Positions 45,390 through 55,626 of a stretch of 64,000 nt of DNA are shown here, in pieces. A program made the translations under genes and the position numbers. Position 1 is the first letter of the stretch, and every line of letters starts with the position of its first letter. Location of the stretch: assembly GCA_902606745.1 (NCBI GenBank), contig CACLHR010000007.1, forward strand, positions 1 through 64,000, in the 5' to 3' direction. Below the pieces are notes generated by a model. It did not search any database. It was not told where the DNA came from and saw only the letters and a program-made list of their open reading frames with translations. The stretch is from an uncultured Gammaproteobacteria bacterium. GTDB taxonomy: Bacteria > Pseudomonadota > Gammaproteobacteria > PS1 > Pseudothioglobaceae.

Positions 45390-47191
45390 TGGCTAGTTCC
45401 TAACTTAATCAAGTTTTTTGCGTTTAGGCCATACTCTTCATAAAGCTCATTTTGTGAGCCATGTTCAGTAACGATATCTGGTACACCTAAGATGCAGAGT
45501 GGTGTTTTTATGTTATTTCGTTGCAATAATTCATTTATTGCACTGCCACCGCCTCCAGAGGAGACATTATCCTCTATAGAAATTAATTTTTTATTATTTT
45601 GAGCAATCTCTGTTATTAGTCTTTCATCTAAAGGTTTAATAAATCTCATATCAATAATTGTTGCGTCCATTTCATTGCCAGCTTCAATGGCTGGATCAAG
45701 CATATTGCCAAATGCAAAAATTGCAATGTCACGACCGGTCCTAATGACATTTGCCTTGCCAAGCTCTATCATTTCATCAGTAATAAACTCCTCAACCTTT
45801 GATTTGCCTCTTGGAAAGCGGATACAAACAGGCCCATTTAATTTGTGAGCAGTATTAAGAGCTTTATACATTTCAAGAGAAGAGCTCGGTGCCATTATGA
45901 CTATATTCGGAATGCATCTTAAAAAACTTAAATCAAAAACACCTGCATGAGTTGCTCCATCAGCTCCAACTAAACCAGCTCGATCAATAGCAAAAACGAC
46001 GTTTAAATTCTGTAAGGCGATGTCATGAATGAATTGGTCATATCCCCGCTGCAGAAAGGTCGAATAGATTGCAACAACAGGCTTCAAGCCTTTAGTTGCC
46101 ATTCCACCAGCTAATGTAATGGAGTGCTGTTCAGCAATTGCAACATCGAAAAAACGATCTGGGAAAGTCGTCGAGAATTTAACCATGCCTGAGCCTTCAG
46201 ACATTGCCGGTGTAATACCAATTAACTTTGAGTCACTTCTCGCGGTATTGCAAAGCCATTCTCCAAAAACATTGCTATAGCTTGGTAGATTACTAGTTGA
46301 ACTTGAGGGTGGTGAAACGCCATGAAACTTTGAGGGATGTTTATCAGCACCCTCTATTCCATGGCCTTTTTTCGTAATAATATGCAAGATTCTAGGCTTC
46401 TCAAGATTCTTTAAATTTTGTAAAGTTTTAATCATTAATGGTATGTCGTGGCCATCTATTGGTCCAAAGTAATCTAAACCTAATTCTTCAAATAAAGTTC
46501 CTGGCAGCAGCATTCCTTTTAGGTGTTCTTCCGAACGCTTTGCGAATTTTCTTATACGGGGCAAACTTTCAAGAATCTCTAGAGATTTTGATTTCATTGT
46601 TGAATATATCTTTCCAGAAATAAGCCGAGTTAAATATTTACTTAAAGCGCCAACAGGCCTTGAAATGGACATGTCATTATCATTGAGTATGATCAGAAGG
46701 TTAGCATCAGAATCTCCTGCATGATTGAGTGCCTCAAAAGCCATTCCGCCGGTTAGAGCGCCATCACCTATAACGGCAATTGAGGTATCAATATTTTGGT
46801 TTAACTTATTCGAAATCGCTATGCCTAGTGCTGCACTTACTGAGGTTGAGGAATGACCTGCGCCAAAAGCATCATGCTCACTTTCAGTTCTTTTTGTAAA
46901 ACCTGAAATACCGCCTTTTTGTCGTAAAGTTGACATTAAATCTTTTCTTCCAGTGAGTATTTTATGGGTATACGCTTGATGACCTACATCCCAAACAAAA
47001 GTATCATCAGGGGTATCAAATACATAATGCATCGCTAAGGTTAGCTCAATAGTACCCAAATTCGAACCAAGATGACCACCTGTTTTTTTTATATTTGCAA
47101 TTAAAAACTCTTTAATTTCATCAGCAAGCAATTGCAATTGATCAATGTTAAGCTTTTTTATATCGCTAGGATTGTTAATATCTTCAAGCAT
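45386..47191 (-). CDS. dxs: 1-deoxy-D-xylulose-5-phosphate synthase
   Basis: A 601-residue thiamin diphosphate enzyme that condenses pyruvate and glyceraldehyde-3-phosphate, the first MEP step. ThDP motif GDGALTGGMAFEALNHAG starts at about 141; GAGHSSTSVSAALG, the conserved EQHSITLAGGMA and DRAGLVGADGATHAG are present. E. coli Dxs is 620 residues, so it is slightly short but complete. It is followed by DUF2062 in a 4-base overlap. A TATAAT (47236-47241) lies upstream. Confidence 0.97.
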   Translation of the reverse strand: MLEDINNPSDIKKLNIDQLQLLADEIKEFLIANIKKTGGHLGSNLGTIELTLAMHYVFDTPDDTFVWDVGHQAYTHKILTGRKDLMSTLRQKGGISGFTKRTESEHDAFGAGHSSTSVSAALGIAISNKLNQNIDTSIAVIGDGALTGGMAFEALNHAGDSDANLLIILNDNDMSISRPVGALSKYLTRLISGKIYSTMKSKSLEILESLPRIRKFAKRSEEHLKGMLLPGTLFEELGLDYFGPIDGHDIPLMIKTLQNLKNLEKPRILHIITKKGHGIEGADKHPSKFHGVSPPSSSTSNLPSYSNVFGEWLCNTARSDSKLIGITPAMSEGSGMVKFSTTFPDRFFDVAIAEQHSITLAGGMATKGLKPVVAIYSTFLQRGYDQFIHDIALQNLNVVFAIDRAGLVGADGATHAGVFDLSFLRCIPNIVIMAPSSSLEMYKALNTAHKLNGPVCIRFPRGKSKVEEFITDEMIELGKANVIRTGRDIAIFAFGNMLDPAIEAGNEMDATIIDMRFIKPLDERLITEIAQNNKKLISIEDNVSSGGGGSAINELLQRNNIKTPLCILGVPDIVTEHGSQNELYEEYGLNAKNLIKLGTSQ

Positions 47192-47235
47192 TAAGAGTAT
47201 GTTTTAGAGCTTATTTTTTTTTAGGAAAGGTGGAC

Positions 47236-47241
47236 ATTATA
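47236..47241 (-). promoter_or_regulatory. Candidate dxs -10 element
   Basis: A perfect TATAAT on the minus strand about 45 bases upstream of the dxs ATG. No good -35 is seen. Confidence 0.4.
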
Positions 47242-47367
47242 CACTTGTCATGTGGAATTTTACTTAAGCGCTAACGAAGTAATTGTGCGGTATTGTTGAT
47301 AATTCAAAAGAGTTGAAATGAGGAAATCTGCCAAGTAAAATTAAATCTTTATTTTTTTACTAGAATT

Positions 47368-48318
47368 ATGTTTACTATCTGTGCTTTATATAAATTTTCT
47401 AGGTTGGATGACTTCGACAAAATGCAAGTACCCTTAAGAGATTTTATGGATTCTTTAAACGTCAGAGGAACCTTGTTGCTAGCTAGGGAGGGAATTAATG
47501 GTACTATTTCTGGAAGTGATAGTGCAATTAATAAAATCCTTGATTACCTCAATGCTGACAATAGATTCAGAGATTTAGAGTATAAGTTTTCTTATAGTGA
47601 AACAATCCCCTTTAAGCGACTTAAAGTTAAGCTCAAAGAAGAAATTGTAACTCTTGGCATAGGAGATGTTGATCCGACCCATTCAGTTGGAACTTATGTT
47701 AAGGTCAAAGATTGGAATGAACTAATTAGTGACCCTGAAGTGGTTTTAATCGATACACGAAATAATTATGAATTTGAGATCGGCAGTTTTAAAGGAGCAA
47801 TCAATCCCAACACTGAAACATTTCGTCAGTTTCCTAGTTACACTAAAAACAATTTGGAACAGTTTCGAAACAAGAAAATAGCCATGTTTTGTACTGGTGG
47901 AATCCGTTGTGAAAAGTCTACCGCCTATTTGAAATCAGAAGGTTTTGAGAATGTTTACCATTTACAAGGAGGCATCTTAAAGTATCTTGAAGAGGTTGAA
48001 GAAGAAGAAAGCCTATGGGAGGGAGAATGCTTTGTTTTTGATGACAGGGTTGCTGTCAAACATAATTTAGAGTTAGGTCAATATGACCAATGTCATGCAT
48101 GTAGATACCCGATTACAGAGGAAGATAAAATCCATCCACATTACGAAAAGGGAGCATCTTGTCCACGTTGTTATGGCACCAAAGACGTTACTCAAATAAA
48201 TCGCTACCGGGAAAGAGAAAAACAAATTCAACTTGCAAAAGCTCGTGGCGAAGCACATCTTGGTGATGACGCAAGTAAGATAATTACAAAAAAAAAAAAA
48301 ATAAAGCAAAAAATATGA
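47368..48318 (+). CDS. trhO: tRNA U34 hydroxylase TrhO (rhodanese family)
   Basis: A 316-residue protein with an N-terminal acylphosphatase-like domain ([15 protein letters not shown]), a rhodanese domain with active-site loop [11 protein letters not shown] at about 175-185, and a C-terminal Cys cluster ([13 protein letters not shown]). TrhO (YceA) makes 5-hydroxyuridine at tRNA position 34. The C-terminal end is coded across a run of 14 A (48288-48301), giving KKKK. Confidence 0.93.
   Translation: MFTICALYKFSRLDDFDKMQVPLRDFMDSLNVRGTLLLAREGINGTISGSDSAINKILDYLNADNRFRDLEYKFSYSETIPFKRLKVKLKEEIVTLGIGDVDPTHSVGTYVKVKDWNELISDPEVVLIDTRNNYEFEIGSFKGAINPNTETFRQFPSYTKNNLEQFRNKKIAMFCTGGIRCEKSTAYLKSEGFENVYHLQGGILKYLEEVEEEESLWEGECFVFDDRVAVKHNLELGQYDQCHACRYPITEEDKIHPHYEKGASCPRCYGTKDVTQINRYREREKQIQLAKARGEAHLGDDASKIITKKKKIKQKI
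48288..48301 (+). repeat. Homopolymer A14 in the trhO 3' end
   Basis: Fourteen A in a row, coding four Lys within the last 11 codons of trhO; prone to replication or transcription slippage. Confidence 0.9.
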
Positions 48319-48345
48319 AATAACTTTTAAATTTATGAGGGTTTA

Positions 48346-48936
48346 ATGTTTGACCGAGAAGATATTATTAATCTAAAAAAAGATATAGAAATTGTCGTTA
48401 ATCTCCTAGATAACGAGCTCACATTACATACTCGATGGGGCCTTTTTAGTCCTCGATCAATCGATGAAGGTACTTTGCTACTGATGAAACATATTAAGGT
48501 CGGCGTAAACGATGTTTGTCTTGATTTGGGTTGTGGATATGGACCTATCGGTCTTGCGTTAGCAAAACATTGCACCAAAGGCGAAGTCCACATGATTGAC
48601 AAGGATTTTGTTGCTATAGACCTTGCCAATAATAACGCAAAATTAAATAACGTAACTAATGCAAAAGCATATTTTTCTGATGCTTTTTTGCAGATTCCTG
48701 ATAAAGTAAAATTTGATCAAGTTATTTCCAATCTTCCAGCTAAAGTTGGGCGGGAGCAGCTTTCAATTATTCTTTATGACGCTTTGGATGCACTAAAACC
48801 GGGTGGAAAAATTACCGTGGTCACAATTAATGGGCTAAAAGATTTTATTAAAAACAATTTTAAGTCGGTATTTGGTAATTATAAAAAATTAAAACAAGGA
48901 CAAAAATATATTGTTTCTCAGGCAACAAAGTATTGA
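48346..48936 (+). CDS. RsmC-like class I SAM-dependent methyltransferase
   Basis: A 196-residue methyltransferase with the small MTS/RsmC C-terminal-type domain: LHTRWGLFSPRSIDEGTLLL before motif I, and motif I VCLDLGCGYGPIGLALA at about 58-74. Motif IV, which is NPPF in RsmC-type rRNA guanine methyltransferases, reads SNLPAKVG here, so the base target may differ or activity may be altered. It starts 27 bases after trhO and is likely in the same unit. No symbol is given because the substrate is unknown. Confidence 0.85.
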   Translation: MFDREDIINLKKDIEIVVNLLDNELTLHTRWGLFSPRSIDEGTLLLMKHIKVGVNDVCLDLGCGYGPIGLALAKHCTKGEVHMIDKDFVAIDLANNNAKLNNVTNAKAYFSDAFLQIPDKVKFDQVISNLPAKVGREQLSIILYDALDALKPGGKITVVTINGLKDFIKNNFKSVFGNYKKLKQGQKYIVSQATKY

Positions 48937-48951
48937 TTATTGAATGATTCT

Positions 48952-48981
48952 TTGCATGCAATTCAATACTTATACTAAAAT
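48952..48981 (+). promoter_or_regulatory. Candidate grxD promoter
   Basis: TTGCAT (48952-48957), an 18-bp spacer and TAAAAT (48976-48981), shortly before the grxD ribosome-binding site GGAG. Confidence 0.4.
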
Positions 48982-49008
48982 GGTAGGTAAATATTTTGGA
49001 GTATTAAA

Positions 49009-49335
49009 TTGGACGTATTAGAAAAAATTCAAAAACAAGTCGACAGTGCTGCGATCGTGATTTATATGAAGGGAACACCTCAATTTCCTCAATGTGGTTT
49101 TTCTGCTCGTGCATCTCAAACACTAGCTTCCACAGGAGTTGAGTTTGCTTATGTTAACGTTTTTGAAGACCAAGAAGTTTTTCAAAGCCTACCTGATTTT
49201 GCAGACTGGCCTACCTTCCCTCAAATCTACTTCAATTCAGAATTGGTAGGTGGTGGTGACATCATTGTTGAGATGGCAGAACAAGATACATTGAAAGCGG
49301 CTATGGAAGAAGCCGTAGAAAAGTATAACGGGTAA
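49009..49335 (+). CDS. grxD: Monothiol glutaredoxin (Grx4 type), TTG start
   Basis: A 108-residue CGFS glutaredoxin that carries 2Fe-2S clusters. Active site QCGFSARA (Cys29), then DWPTFPQIYFNSELVGGGDI. The start is TTG at 49009, with GGAG ten bases upstream; the N-terminus DVLEKIQKQVDS matches other Grx4 proteins. The first in-frame ATG, 20 codons on, would delete part of the fold. It likely serves Fe-S delivery, for instance to IspG, NadA, RlmN and LeuC, but that is inference. Confidence 0.93.
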   Translation: MDVLEKIQKQVDSAAIVIYMKGTPQFPQCGFSARASQTLASTGVEFAYVNVFEDQEVFQSLPDFADWPTFPQIYFNSELVGGGDIIVEMAEQDTLKAAMEEAVEKYNG

Positions 49336-49349
49336 ATTGGTCATAACGG

Positions 49350-50015
49350 TTATAGACGTCTTAGCTTGTAACCGTTGTCCTTTAGCCAGCATCTAGCATC
49401 TTCATAATTTGGCATTATGGTTTCAACTTTTTGCCAAAACTTAGCAGAATGATTTTTATGGATAGTGTGCACTAATTCATGCACAATCACATAGTCAATC
49501 ACCTTTATTGGTGCCATAATTAAAAGATAATTAAGGTTTATATTGTTTTTACTTGAGCACGACCCCCAAAGAGTTTTTTGTTCCTTGACTCTAATCTGGT
49601 TAAATTTAAGTTGATGTTTGTTAGAAAAATAACCTAATCGAGGCACTGCAATCTCTATAAATCTCTTTTTATACCAACTTTTAAGAATCAGGCTTATTTT
49701 CTCACTATTAATATTAGCTATGGTAAATATGTGACCATTAAAGGATATTGGCTCAACCCTATTATTATCTATTTTGAGTGGGTAAAGAGTACCTAAATAG
49801 AGACATTGGGAGATTAAGTTTGCATTCACTTTCTCCTTAAGCTGAGCTTTAATGAGCCTCTGTTTCTTATCAATCCAGGCAGACTTCTCAGAAATAAATT
49901 TTTTAATCTCATCATAAGATACTCTATGTGGCGCTCGAACAACAAGATCAGCATTTTCATTGATCGAGAGACTTAATGTCTTGCGATTGCTGCGAATGAT
50001 TTGAGGAGTTATCAT
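49350..50015 (-). CDS. YgjP-like metallopeptidase-domain protein
   Basis: A 221-residue protein of the YgjP/DUF45 family. The zinc motif is VIVHELVHTIHKNHSAKFW (HExxH plus a downstream His) near residue 178, and the family string WGSCSSKNNINLNYLLIMAP precedes it. The fold is related to SprT/WSS1 peptidases; E. coli YgjP has been reported as a nucleotidyl phosphohydrolase-type protein, so the activity is uncertain. It is the last gene of the long minus-strand run and converges on grxD with 14 bases between stops. Confidence 0.85.
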   Translation of the reverse strand: MITPQIIRSNRKTLSLSINENADLVVRAPHRVSYDEIKKFISEKSAWIDKKQRLIKAQLKEKVNANLISQCLYLGTLYPLKIDNNRVEPISFNGHIFTIANINSEKISLILKSWYKKRFIEIAVPRLGYFSNKHQLKFNQIRVKEQKTLWGSCSSKNNINLNYLLIMAPIKVIDYVIVHELVHTIHKNHSAKFWQKVETIMPNYEDARCWLKDNGYKLRRL

Positions 50016-50058
50016 CTATATAACACTTCTTAAGATGAAGAGAATACTATTGATAGCA

Positions 50059-53000
50059 TTAGTCGACCCACTTTCTAGCATTTTCAAACATTCTCATCCA
50101 CGGTGATCTTTCATTCCATTCACTTGGATGCCAAGAGTTTTGTACTGCCCTAAAGACACGTTCAGGGTGAGGCATCATAATAGTAACCCTGCCTGAGTCA
50201 TTACAAAGACTAGCAGCAGCAGCTTCAGAGCCATTCGGATTATGAGGATAGGTTTGTGTTGGAATGCCTTGATAATCGACATACTTGACCGCAATATTGC
50301 TTTCGTTTTGTGACGAAGCAAAGTTTGCTCTTCCTTCACCGTGAGCAATAGCAATTGGAATTATTGAGCCAGCCATACCATCAAAAAAAAGAGAATCAGA
50401 GTCTTGAATTTCAACACTCGTAAAGCGTGCTTCGAATTGCTCAGAAGTATTGCGCTCAAAAGAAGGCCAATCTTGAGTTCCAGGAATAATCTCTTTGAGA
50501 TTAGAAATCATCTGACAGCCGTTACATACGCCCAATGCAAAGCTGTCACTTCTAGAAAAGAATTTACCAAACTCTTCTTTGGTTTGGTTGTTATAAAGGA
50601 TTGAGTTTGCCCAACCACGTCCAGCACCAAGAACGTCTCCGTATGAAAATCCACCACAGGCTGCTATACCATGAAACTCTGACAGAGAGATTCTTTCAGA
50701 TAAAATATCACTCATATGGACATCGCTTGCAACAAACCCTGCTTTTGTAAAGGCTGCCGCCATTTCTACATGTCCATTGATTCCTTGTTCCCTCAAAATG
50801 GCTATTTTAGGTTTTTTTCCAACATTGATATAGGTAGTGCTAATGGATTCATCAATGTCAAATTTCGGTGAAGCCATTAGGCCATCAGATTGGATTAATA
50901 ATTGTTGATTTTCTGATTCAGCACATATAGGGTTATCTCTTAATTTAGAGATTTCAAATGAAGTAGAAGACCAGTAATTATGAAGATTAACACGTTTTTC
51001 ATTAAATACTAACTTACCTTGCTGATAAATCGATATTTTGTCAGATTGGTTTATGTTTGCAATATGGTGAACGCAGTCTTTAAGCCCAGCATTTTCTAGA
51101 GTATTAAGAACTTCTGATTTATTTGCTTTTGACACTTGGATGACGCAGCCAAGCTCTTCATTGAATAGTTCAGACAAAGGGTCAGATGACTTGATATCCA
51201 GTCCGCAATGTGAAGCGAAAGCCATTTCTAGTAGGGTTATTATGACGCCACCGTCAGAACGGTCGTGGTATGCAAAAATTAATCTTTTATTGTTGAGTTG
51301 GTTAATAACTGAAAAGAAATTAGCGAAAAGTTTGGGGTCGTCTAAATCAGGGGTTGATTTTCCGATTTGGTTAAAGACTTGTGCCAGGCAAGAGCCTCCC
51401 ATTCTATTTTTTCCAAGTCCCAAATCAATCAAAAGTAGCTCTGAGTCAATTTTAGTATTAAGGAGAGGGCTAATCTGAATTCTTACATCAGGGGTTTTTG
51501 AAAATGCGCTTATAATAAGTGAAAGTGGGGCGGTAACGGATTTTTCTTTACCATTCTCTTGCCAAGTGCTTCTCATAGACATCGAATCTTTACCTACTGG
51601 GATGGTAAGACCTAACGCAGGACAAAGATCCATTGCAATAGCATTTACAGCTTCGTAGAGCTTTGCATCTTCGCCAGCGAAGCCACTAGCACACATCCAG
51701 TTAGCTGATAGTTTAATGTGGTTGATATCTTCAATATAACCACCTAACAGGTTGGTTAAAGCTTCGCCGACACTCATTCGAGCCGCTGCTGGAGCATTAC
51801 TTAAGGCTAAAGGTGTTTTTTCTCCAATCGACATAACTTCACCTTGATAGCCAATATAATCAGATAATGAAATCGCACAGTCTGCTACAGGCACTTGCCA
51901 TGGACCAATCATTTGATCTCTAGCAACCAGTCCCGTAACGGTTCGATCACCGATCGTAATTAAAAAATTTTTACTAGCCACCGTCGGCAACCTTAATAGG
52001 CGATTAATGGCCTCATCAATTTTAATTTCTGTGTTGTTGAATTCTGGCTCACTGTTTGCGATAGATTTGACGTCTTTGATTGTTTTTGGGCTTGATCCAA
52101 ACAACAAAGACATCTCTATATCAATTGGTTTATTATTGAAATGAGCGTCTTCCAGAGTTAAATGAAGGTTCTCAGTCGCTTCACCTAAAATGGAAAAAGG
52201 CGCTCGCTCTTTTTCACAAATTGCACTAAATAGTGAAACACTTTCCTCTCTAATAGCAAGCACATACCTCTCTTGAGATTCGTTACACCATATCTCCATT
52301 GGTGACATTTTTTTTTCGTCATTTGGAATATTTCTTAGTTGAAGTTGGGCGCCTTTATTGGAGTCGTTAACAATTTCCGGAATTCCATTTGACAGACCAC
52401 CTGCGCCAATATCGTGAATTGAAACAATCGGATTGTTGTCACCTAAATTTACACAAGAATTGATAACTTCTTGAGCACGTCTTTGCATTTCTGGATTTGC
52501 GCGTTGCACCGAAGCGAAGTCTAAATCCTCGCTTTGTTCACCACTACCAACACTTGAGGCTGCACCACCACCAAGCCCAATCAGCATTGATGGTCCTCCT
52601 AAAACAATCAGCTTGTCGCCATGGGAAATTGAGCCCTTTTCGACGTGGTTTTCTTTAATGTTGCCGATACCACCAGCTAACATAATTGGTTTGTGATAAC
52701 CTCTGATTTCACTGTCATGGGTTAGTTGTTCATAGGTTCTAAAGTAGCCGCAAGTATTTGGGCGACCAAACTCGTTATTAAATGCAGCTCCGCCTATTGG
52801 GCCCTCTATCATTATGTCAAGCGCAGAGGCTATCTGTTTAGGCTTTCCGTAATCTATTTCCCACTCATTTATAGCATTTGGTATTCTTAGGTTAGAAACA
52901 GAAAACCCACACAGACCTACCTTTGGTTTTGAGCCTCTACCTGTGGCCCCTTCATCTCTGATTTCACCACCCGAACCAGTTGCCGCTCCTGGGTGAGGAG

Positions 53001-53898
53001 CAATTGCTGTAGGATGGTTATGTGTTTCGACCTTCATTAATACAGCTTTATGAGCACTTTTTGATGAGTAGATGCCTTCTTCATTAGGCTCAAAGTAAGT
53101 TGATTTGTATCCTGTCATTACTGCTGAATTGTCACTATAAACAGACAACAATCCTTGAGGATTTTGTTGATAAGTGTTTTTAATCATTCCAAAGAGTGAA
53201 ATAGTCTGAACTTCTTCATCAATTACCCAATCTGCATTAAAGATTTTATGTCTACAATGTTCTGAGTTTACTTGAGCAAACATCATCAGTTCGATGTCTG
53301 TTGGATTACGGCCTAGTATACTAAACTGATTATATAAGTATTCTATCTCATTCTCACTTAAAGCTAAACCAAGTTCGATATTCGACTTTTCAATAGCGGA
53401 CTTTCCTAAAAGAAGTGCGTCAATATTTTGATACTCTTTTGGCTTCAACTCATTAAAAAGTAAGTCTGCTTCATTTATATTAATGAGATAAGATTCAGTC
53501 ATCCTGTCCATAATAATATCTAGAACTATGTCCAACTCTTCGTCTTTAAGTTGACGATCGAAATGATAGTTAATACCACGCTCTAATCTTTTAATGTGTT
53601 TGAGGCCGCAGATATGTACTATATCGGTTGCCTTTGAAGACCATGGCGAAATAGTTCCCTGTCTTGGTGTAACTATAACGTTATCAATTGAATTTGAAAT
53701 ATTAATCGACGGGGAGTAATTCAAAAGTTTATCGAGGTGGGATTTGTCTTCGGAGTTTAGTGTTGTATTGGAATCGATGAAATGAATATATTCAGTATTC
53801 AGTAAACTCAAATTAGGCAGTTTTGATTGCAGTTTTTCTTGAAGAGTTTTAACTTTAAAATTTCGAAGAGCTTGAATCCCCGAATGAATTGAGATCAT
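50059..53898 (-). CDS. purL: Phosphoribosylformylglycinamidine synthase
   Basis: A 1279-residue large-type PurL (E. coli 1295) for the fourth step of purine synthesis. It has the N-terminal PurS-like domain, two AIR-synthase-like halves ([14 protein letters not shown] and [21 protein letters not shown] are clear), and a C-terminal glutaminase domain ([18 protein letters not shown], nucleophile Cys in GVCNGCQMI, then PHPERVFRA). It overlaps yebC by 4 bases, an unusual partner. Confidence 0.98.
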   Translation of the reverse strand: MISIHSGIQALRNFKVKTLQEKLQSKLPNLSLLNTEYIHFIDSNTTLNSEDKSHLDKLLNYSPSINISNSIDNVIVTPRQGTISPWSSKATDIVHICGLKHIKRLERGINYHFDRQLKDEELDIVLDIIMDRMTESYLININEADLLFNELKPKEYQNIDALLLGKSAIEKSNIELGLALSENEIEYLYNQFSILGRNPTDIELMMFAQVNSEHCRHKIFNADWVIDEEVQTISLFGMIKNTYQQNPQGLLSVYSDNSAVMTGYKSTYFEPNEEGIYSSKSAHKAVLMKVETHNHPTAIAPHPGAATGSGGEIRDEGATGRGSKPKVGLCGFSVSNLRIPNAINEWEIDYGKPKQIASALDIMIEGPIGGAAFNNEFGRPNTCGYFRTYEQLTHDSEIRGYHKPIMLAGGIGNIKENHVEKGSISHGDKLIVLGGPSMLIGLGGGAASSVGSGEQSEDLDFASVQRANPEMQRRAQEVINSCVNLGDNNPIVSIHDIGAGGLSNGIPEIVNDSNKGAQLQLRNIPNDEKKMSPMEIWCNESQERYVLAIREESVSLFSAICEKERAPFSILGEATENLHLTLEDAHFNNKPIDIEMSLLFGSSPKTIKDVKSIANSEPEFNNTEIKIDEAINRLLRLPTVASKNFLITIGDRTVTGLVARDQMIGPWQVPVADCAISLSDYIGYQGEVMSIGEKTPLALSNAPAAARMSVGEALTNLLGGYIEDINHIKLSANWMCASGFAGEDAKLYEAVNAIAMDLCPALGLTIPVGKDSMSMRSTWQENGKEKSVTAPLSLIISAFSKTPDVRIQISPLLNTKIDSELLLIDLGLGKNRMGGSCLAQVFNQIGKSTPDLDDPKLFANFFSVINQLNNKRLIFAYHDRSDGGVIITLLEMAFASHCGLDIKSSDPLSELFNEELGCVIQVSKANKSEVLNTLENAGLKDCVHHIANINQSDKISIYQQGKLVFNEKRVNLHNYWSSTSFEISKLRDNPICAESENQQLLIQSDGLMASPKFDIDESISTTYINVGKKPKIAILREQGINGHVEMAAAFTKAGFVASDVHMSDILSERISLSEFHGIAACGGFSYGDVLGAGRGWANSILYNNQTKEEFGKFFSRSDSFALGVCNGCQMISNLKEIIPGTQDWPSFERNTSEQFEARFTSVEIQDSDSLFFDGMAGSIIPIAIAHGEGRANFASSQNESNIAVKYVDYQGIPTQTYPHNPNGSEAAAASLCNDSGRVTIMMPHPERVFRAVQNSWHPSEWNERSPWMRMFENARKWVD

Positions 53899-54635
53899 AA
53901 TTGAGCCATTACCTCATCAGAAATATCAGCATTATGGTAGACCTCCTGAGTATCATCTAGGTCTTCGAGTTTGTCGATAAGCTTAATGAACTTTTCAGCG
54001 TCTTCTAAATTGAGTTCAATACGGCTTGCAGGTTCCATAGTGATTTGAGAATATTCTGGGTTCAAGTTGTTGGCGAAAAGGGCGTCCTTTACAGTAAAAA
54101 AGTCATCCGGGGTTGTCATTACATCAATGGAGCCATCATCATTAGTAATGACATCATCAGCACCAGATTCTATAGCGACTTCGATAATTGCATCTTCATC
54201 ACCTGAAGCGAAGCTAATAAAGCCTTGTTTTGAAAACATATAGGAAACAGAGCCATCAGTACCCAGATTTCCCCCGTGCTTTGAAAAGGCATGACGAACA
54301 TCAGCAACTGTTCGGTTGCGGTTGTCTGTTAGGCAATCAACCATAATGGCGGTCCCTCCCAAGCCATAACCTTCATAGCGAACCTCTTCGTAATTTTCTC
54401 CATCCAAATCACCTGCACCGCGTTTAACTGCATTGTCTATGGTGTCTCGTTTCATGTTGGCGGCAAGTGCTTTATCGATAACAGCACGTAAAGAGGGATT
54501 ATTTTCGATAACGCTTCCACCCATTTTTGCAGCAACAACTATTTCTTTGATGAGTTTTGTAAAGACTTTTCCGCGCTTTGCATCCTGGGCACCTTTTCTA
54601 TGTTGAATATTGTGCCACTTACTATGTCCTGCCAT
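53895..54635 (-). CDS. yebC: YebC/PmpR-family regulator or translation factor
   Basis: A 246-residue YebC with the hallmark start [21 protein letters not shown] and the family strings [11 protein letters not shown] and [13 protein letters not shown]. YebC-family members act as transcription regulators, and recent work on YebC-type proteins points to easing ribosome stalling. In Pseudomonas-type genomes it sits between aspS and ruvC; here nadA lies between it and aspS, and purL replaces ruvC. Confidence 0.95.
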   Translation of the reverse strand: MAGHSKWHNIQHRKGAQDAKRGKVFTKLIKEIVVAAKMGGSVIENNPSLRAVIDKALAANMKRDTIDNAVKRGAGDLDGENYEEVRYEGYGLGGTAIMVDCLTDNRNRTVADVRHAFSKHGGNLGTDGSVSYMFSKQGFISFASGDEDAIIEVAIESGADDVITNDDGSIDVMTTPDDFFTVKDALFANNLNPEYSQITMEPASRIELNLEDAEKFIKLIDKLEDLDDTQEVYHNADISDEVMAQL

Positions 54636-54662
54636 TATTAATTACTTATCTCCGTGAATATT

Positions 54663-55610
54663 CTATTGAGTGAATTCGAGCAATCGATGGATAGAGTGCT
54701 TTGCTTTTTCAATAACTTCATCATTGATTCTTATTTCATTTTTACCGGTAGTCAATGTGCTTAAACATTTTTCAAGGCTATTCATAGCCATCCAGCCACA
54801 ATGTCCGCACGATTCGCAAGTTGCTCCAACACCCATAGTTGGGGCTTCAATGAATTTTTTTTCTGGTGCAACCTCATGCATTTTATGAAAAATTCCGTTG
54901 TCTGTTGCCACAATAAATGTTTCTTCAGGTCTAGTGGCTGCTGCCTCTATTAACTGAGTCGTTGATCCAACAACATCAGCAAGAGCAATAACTCCTTTGG
55001 GTGACTCTGGATGTACCAAAACTGCTGCATCAGGGTGGTGTTGCATAAGCCTTTCAAGTCCCTCTGCTTTGAATTCCTCGTGGACAACGCAGGCTCCATC
55101 CCATAAAAGCATGTCAGCACCAGTCTCCGTTTGAACGTAGTGGCCTAGGTATTTGTCAGGTGCCCAAAGTATTTTTTTACCCTCTTGGTGTAATTTATTA
55201 ACTATTTTGAGGGCGCTACCAGATGTCACCACCCAGTCTGCTCTAGCTTTGACTTCGGCTGAAGTATTGGCATAAACGACCACGACACGGTCAGAGTTGG
55301 CATCACAAAATGTTGAAAAGTCATCGATTGGACAAGAAAGGTCAAGTGAGCAAGTTGCCTGATCATCAAGAACCAACACTCTCTTTTCAGGGGAAAGAAT
55401 TTTGGCAGTTTCGCCCATAAATTTAACACCAGCAACAACAATTGTTTCTGCGTCGCTGTTTTGACCAAATCTCGCCATTTCCAAAGAATCTGAAACAATA
55501 CCTCCGGTTTCTTCTGCCAGAGTTTGTAAATCTGCATCAACGTAATAGTGGGCTACCAAAGTGGCGTTTTTTTCAAGTAGTGCTTGTTTTATGGAACCTC
55601 TAATATTCAT
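54663..55610 (-). CDS. nadA: Quinolinate synthase
   Basis: A 315-residue 4Fe-4S enzyme that condenses iminoaspartate with dihydroxyacetone phosphate in NAD synthesis. It has the three-fold repeat of similar domains ([19 protein letters not shown] near the start, [29 protein letters not shown]) and cluster Cys in [12 protein letters not shown] and [13 protein letters not shown]. nadB and nadC are not in the window. It is inserted between aspS and yebC. Confidence 0.97.
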   Translation of the reverse strand: MNIRGSIKQALLEKNATLVAHYYVDADLQTLAEETGGIVSDSLEMARFGQNSDAETIVVAGVKFMGETAKILSPEKRVLVLDDQATCSLDLSCPIDDFSTFCDANSDRVVVVYANTSAEVKARADWVVTSGSALKIVNKLHQEGKKILWAPDKYLGHYVQTETGADMLLWDGACVVHEEFKAEGLERLMQHHPDAAVLVHPESPKGVIALADVVGSTTQLIEAAATRPEETFIVATDNGIFHKMHEVAPEKKFIEAPTMGVGATCESCGHCGWMAMNSLEKCLSTLTTGKNEIRINDEVIEKAKHSIHRLLEFTQ

Positions 55611-55626
55611 TGTGGTGATTTTACTA

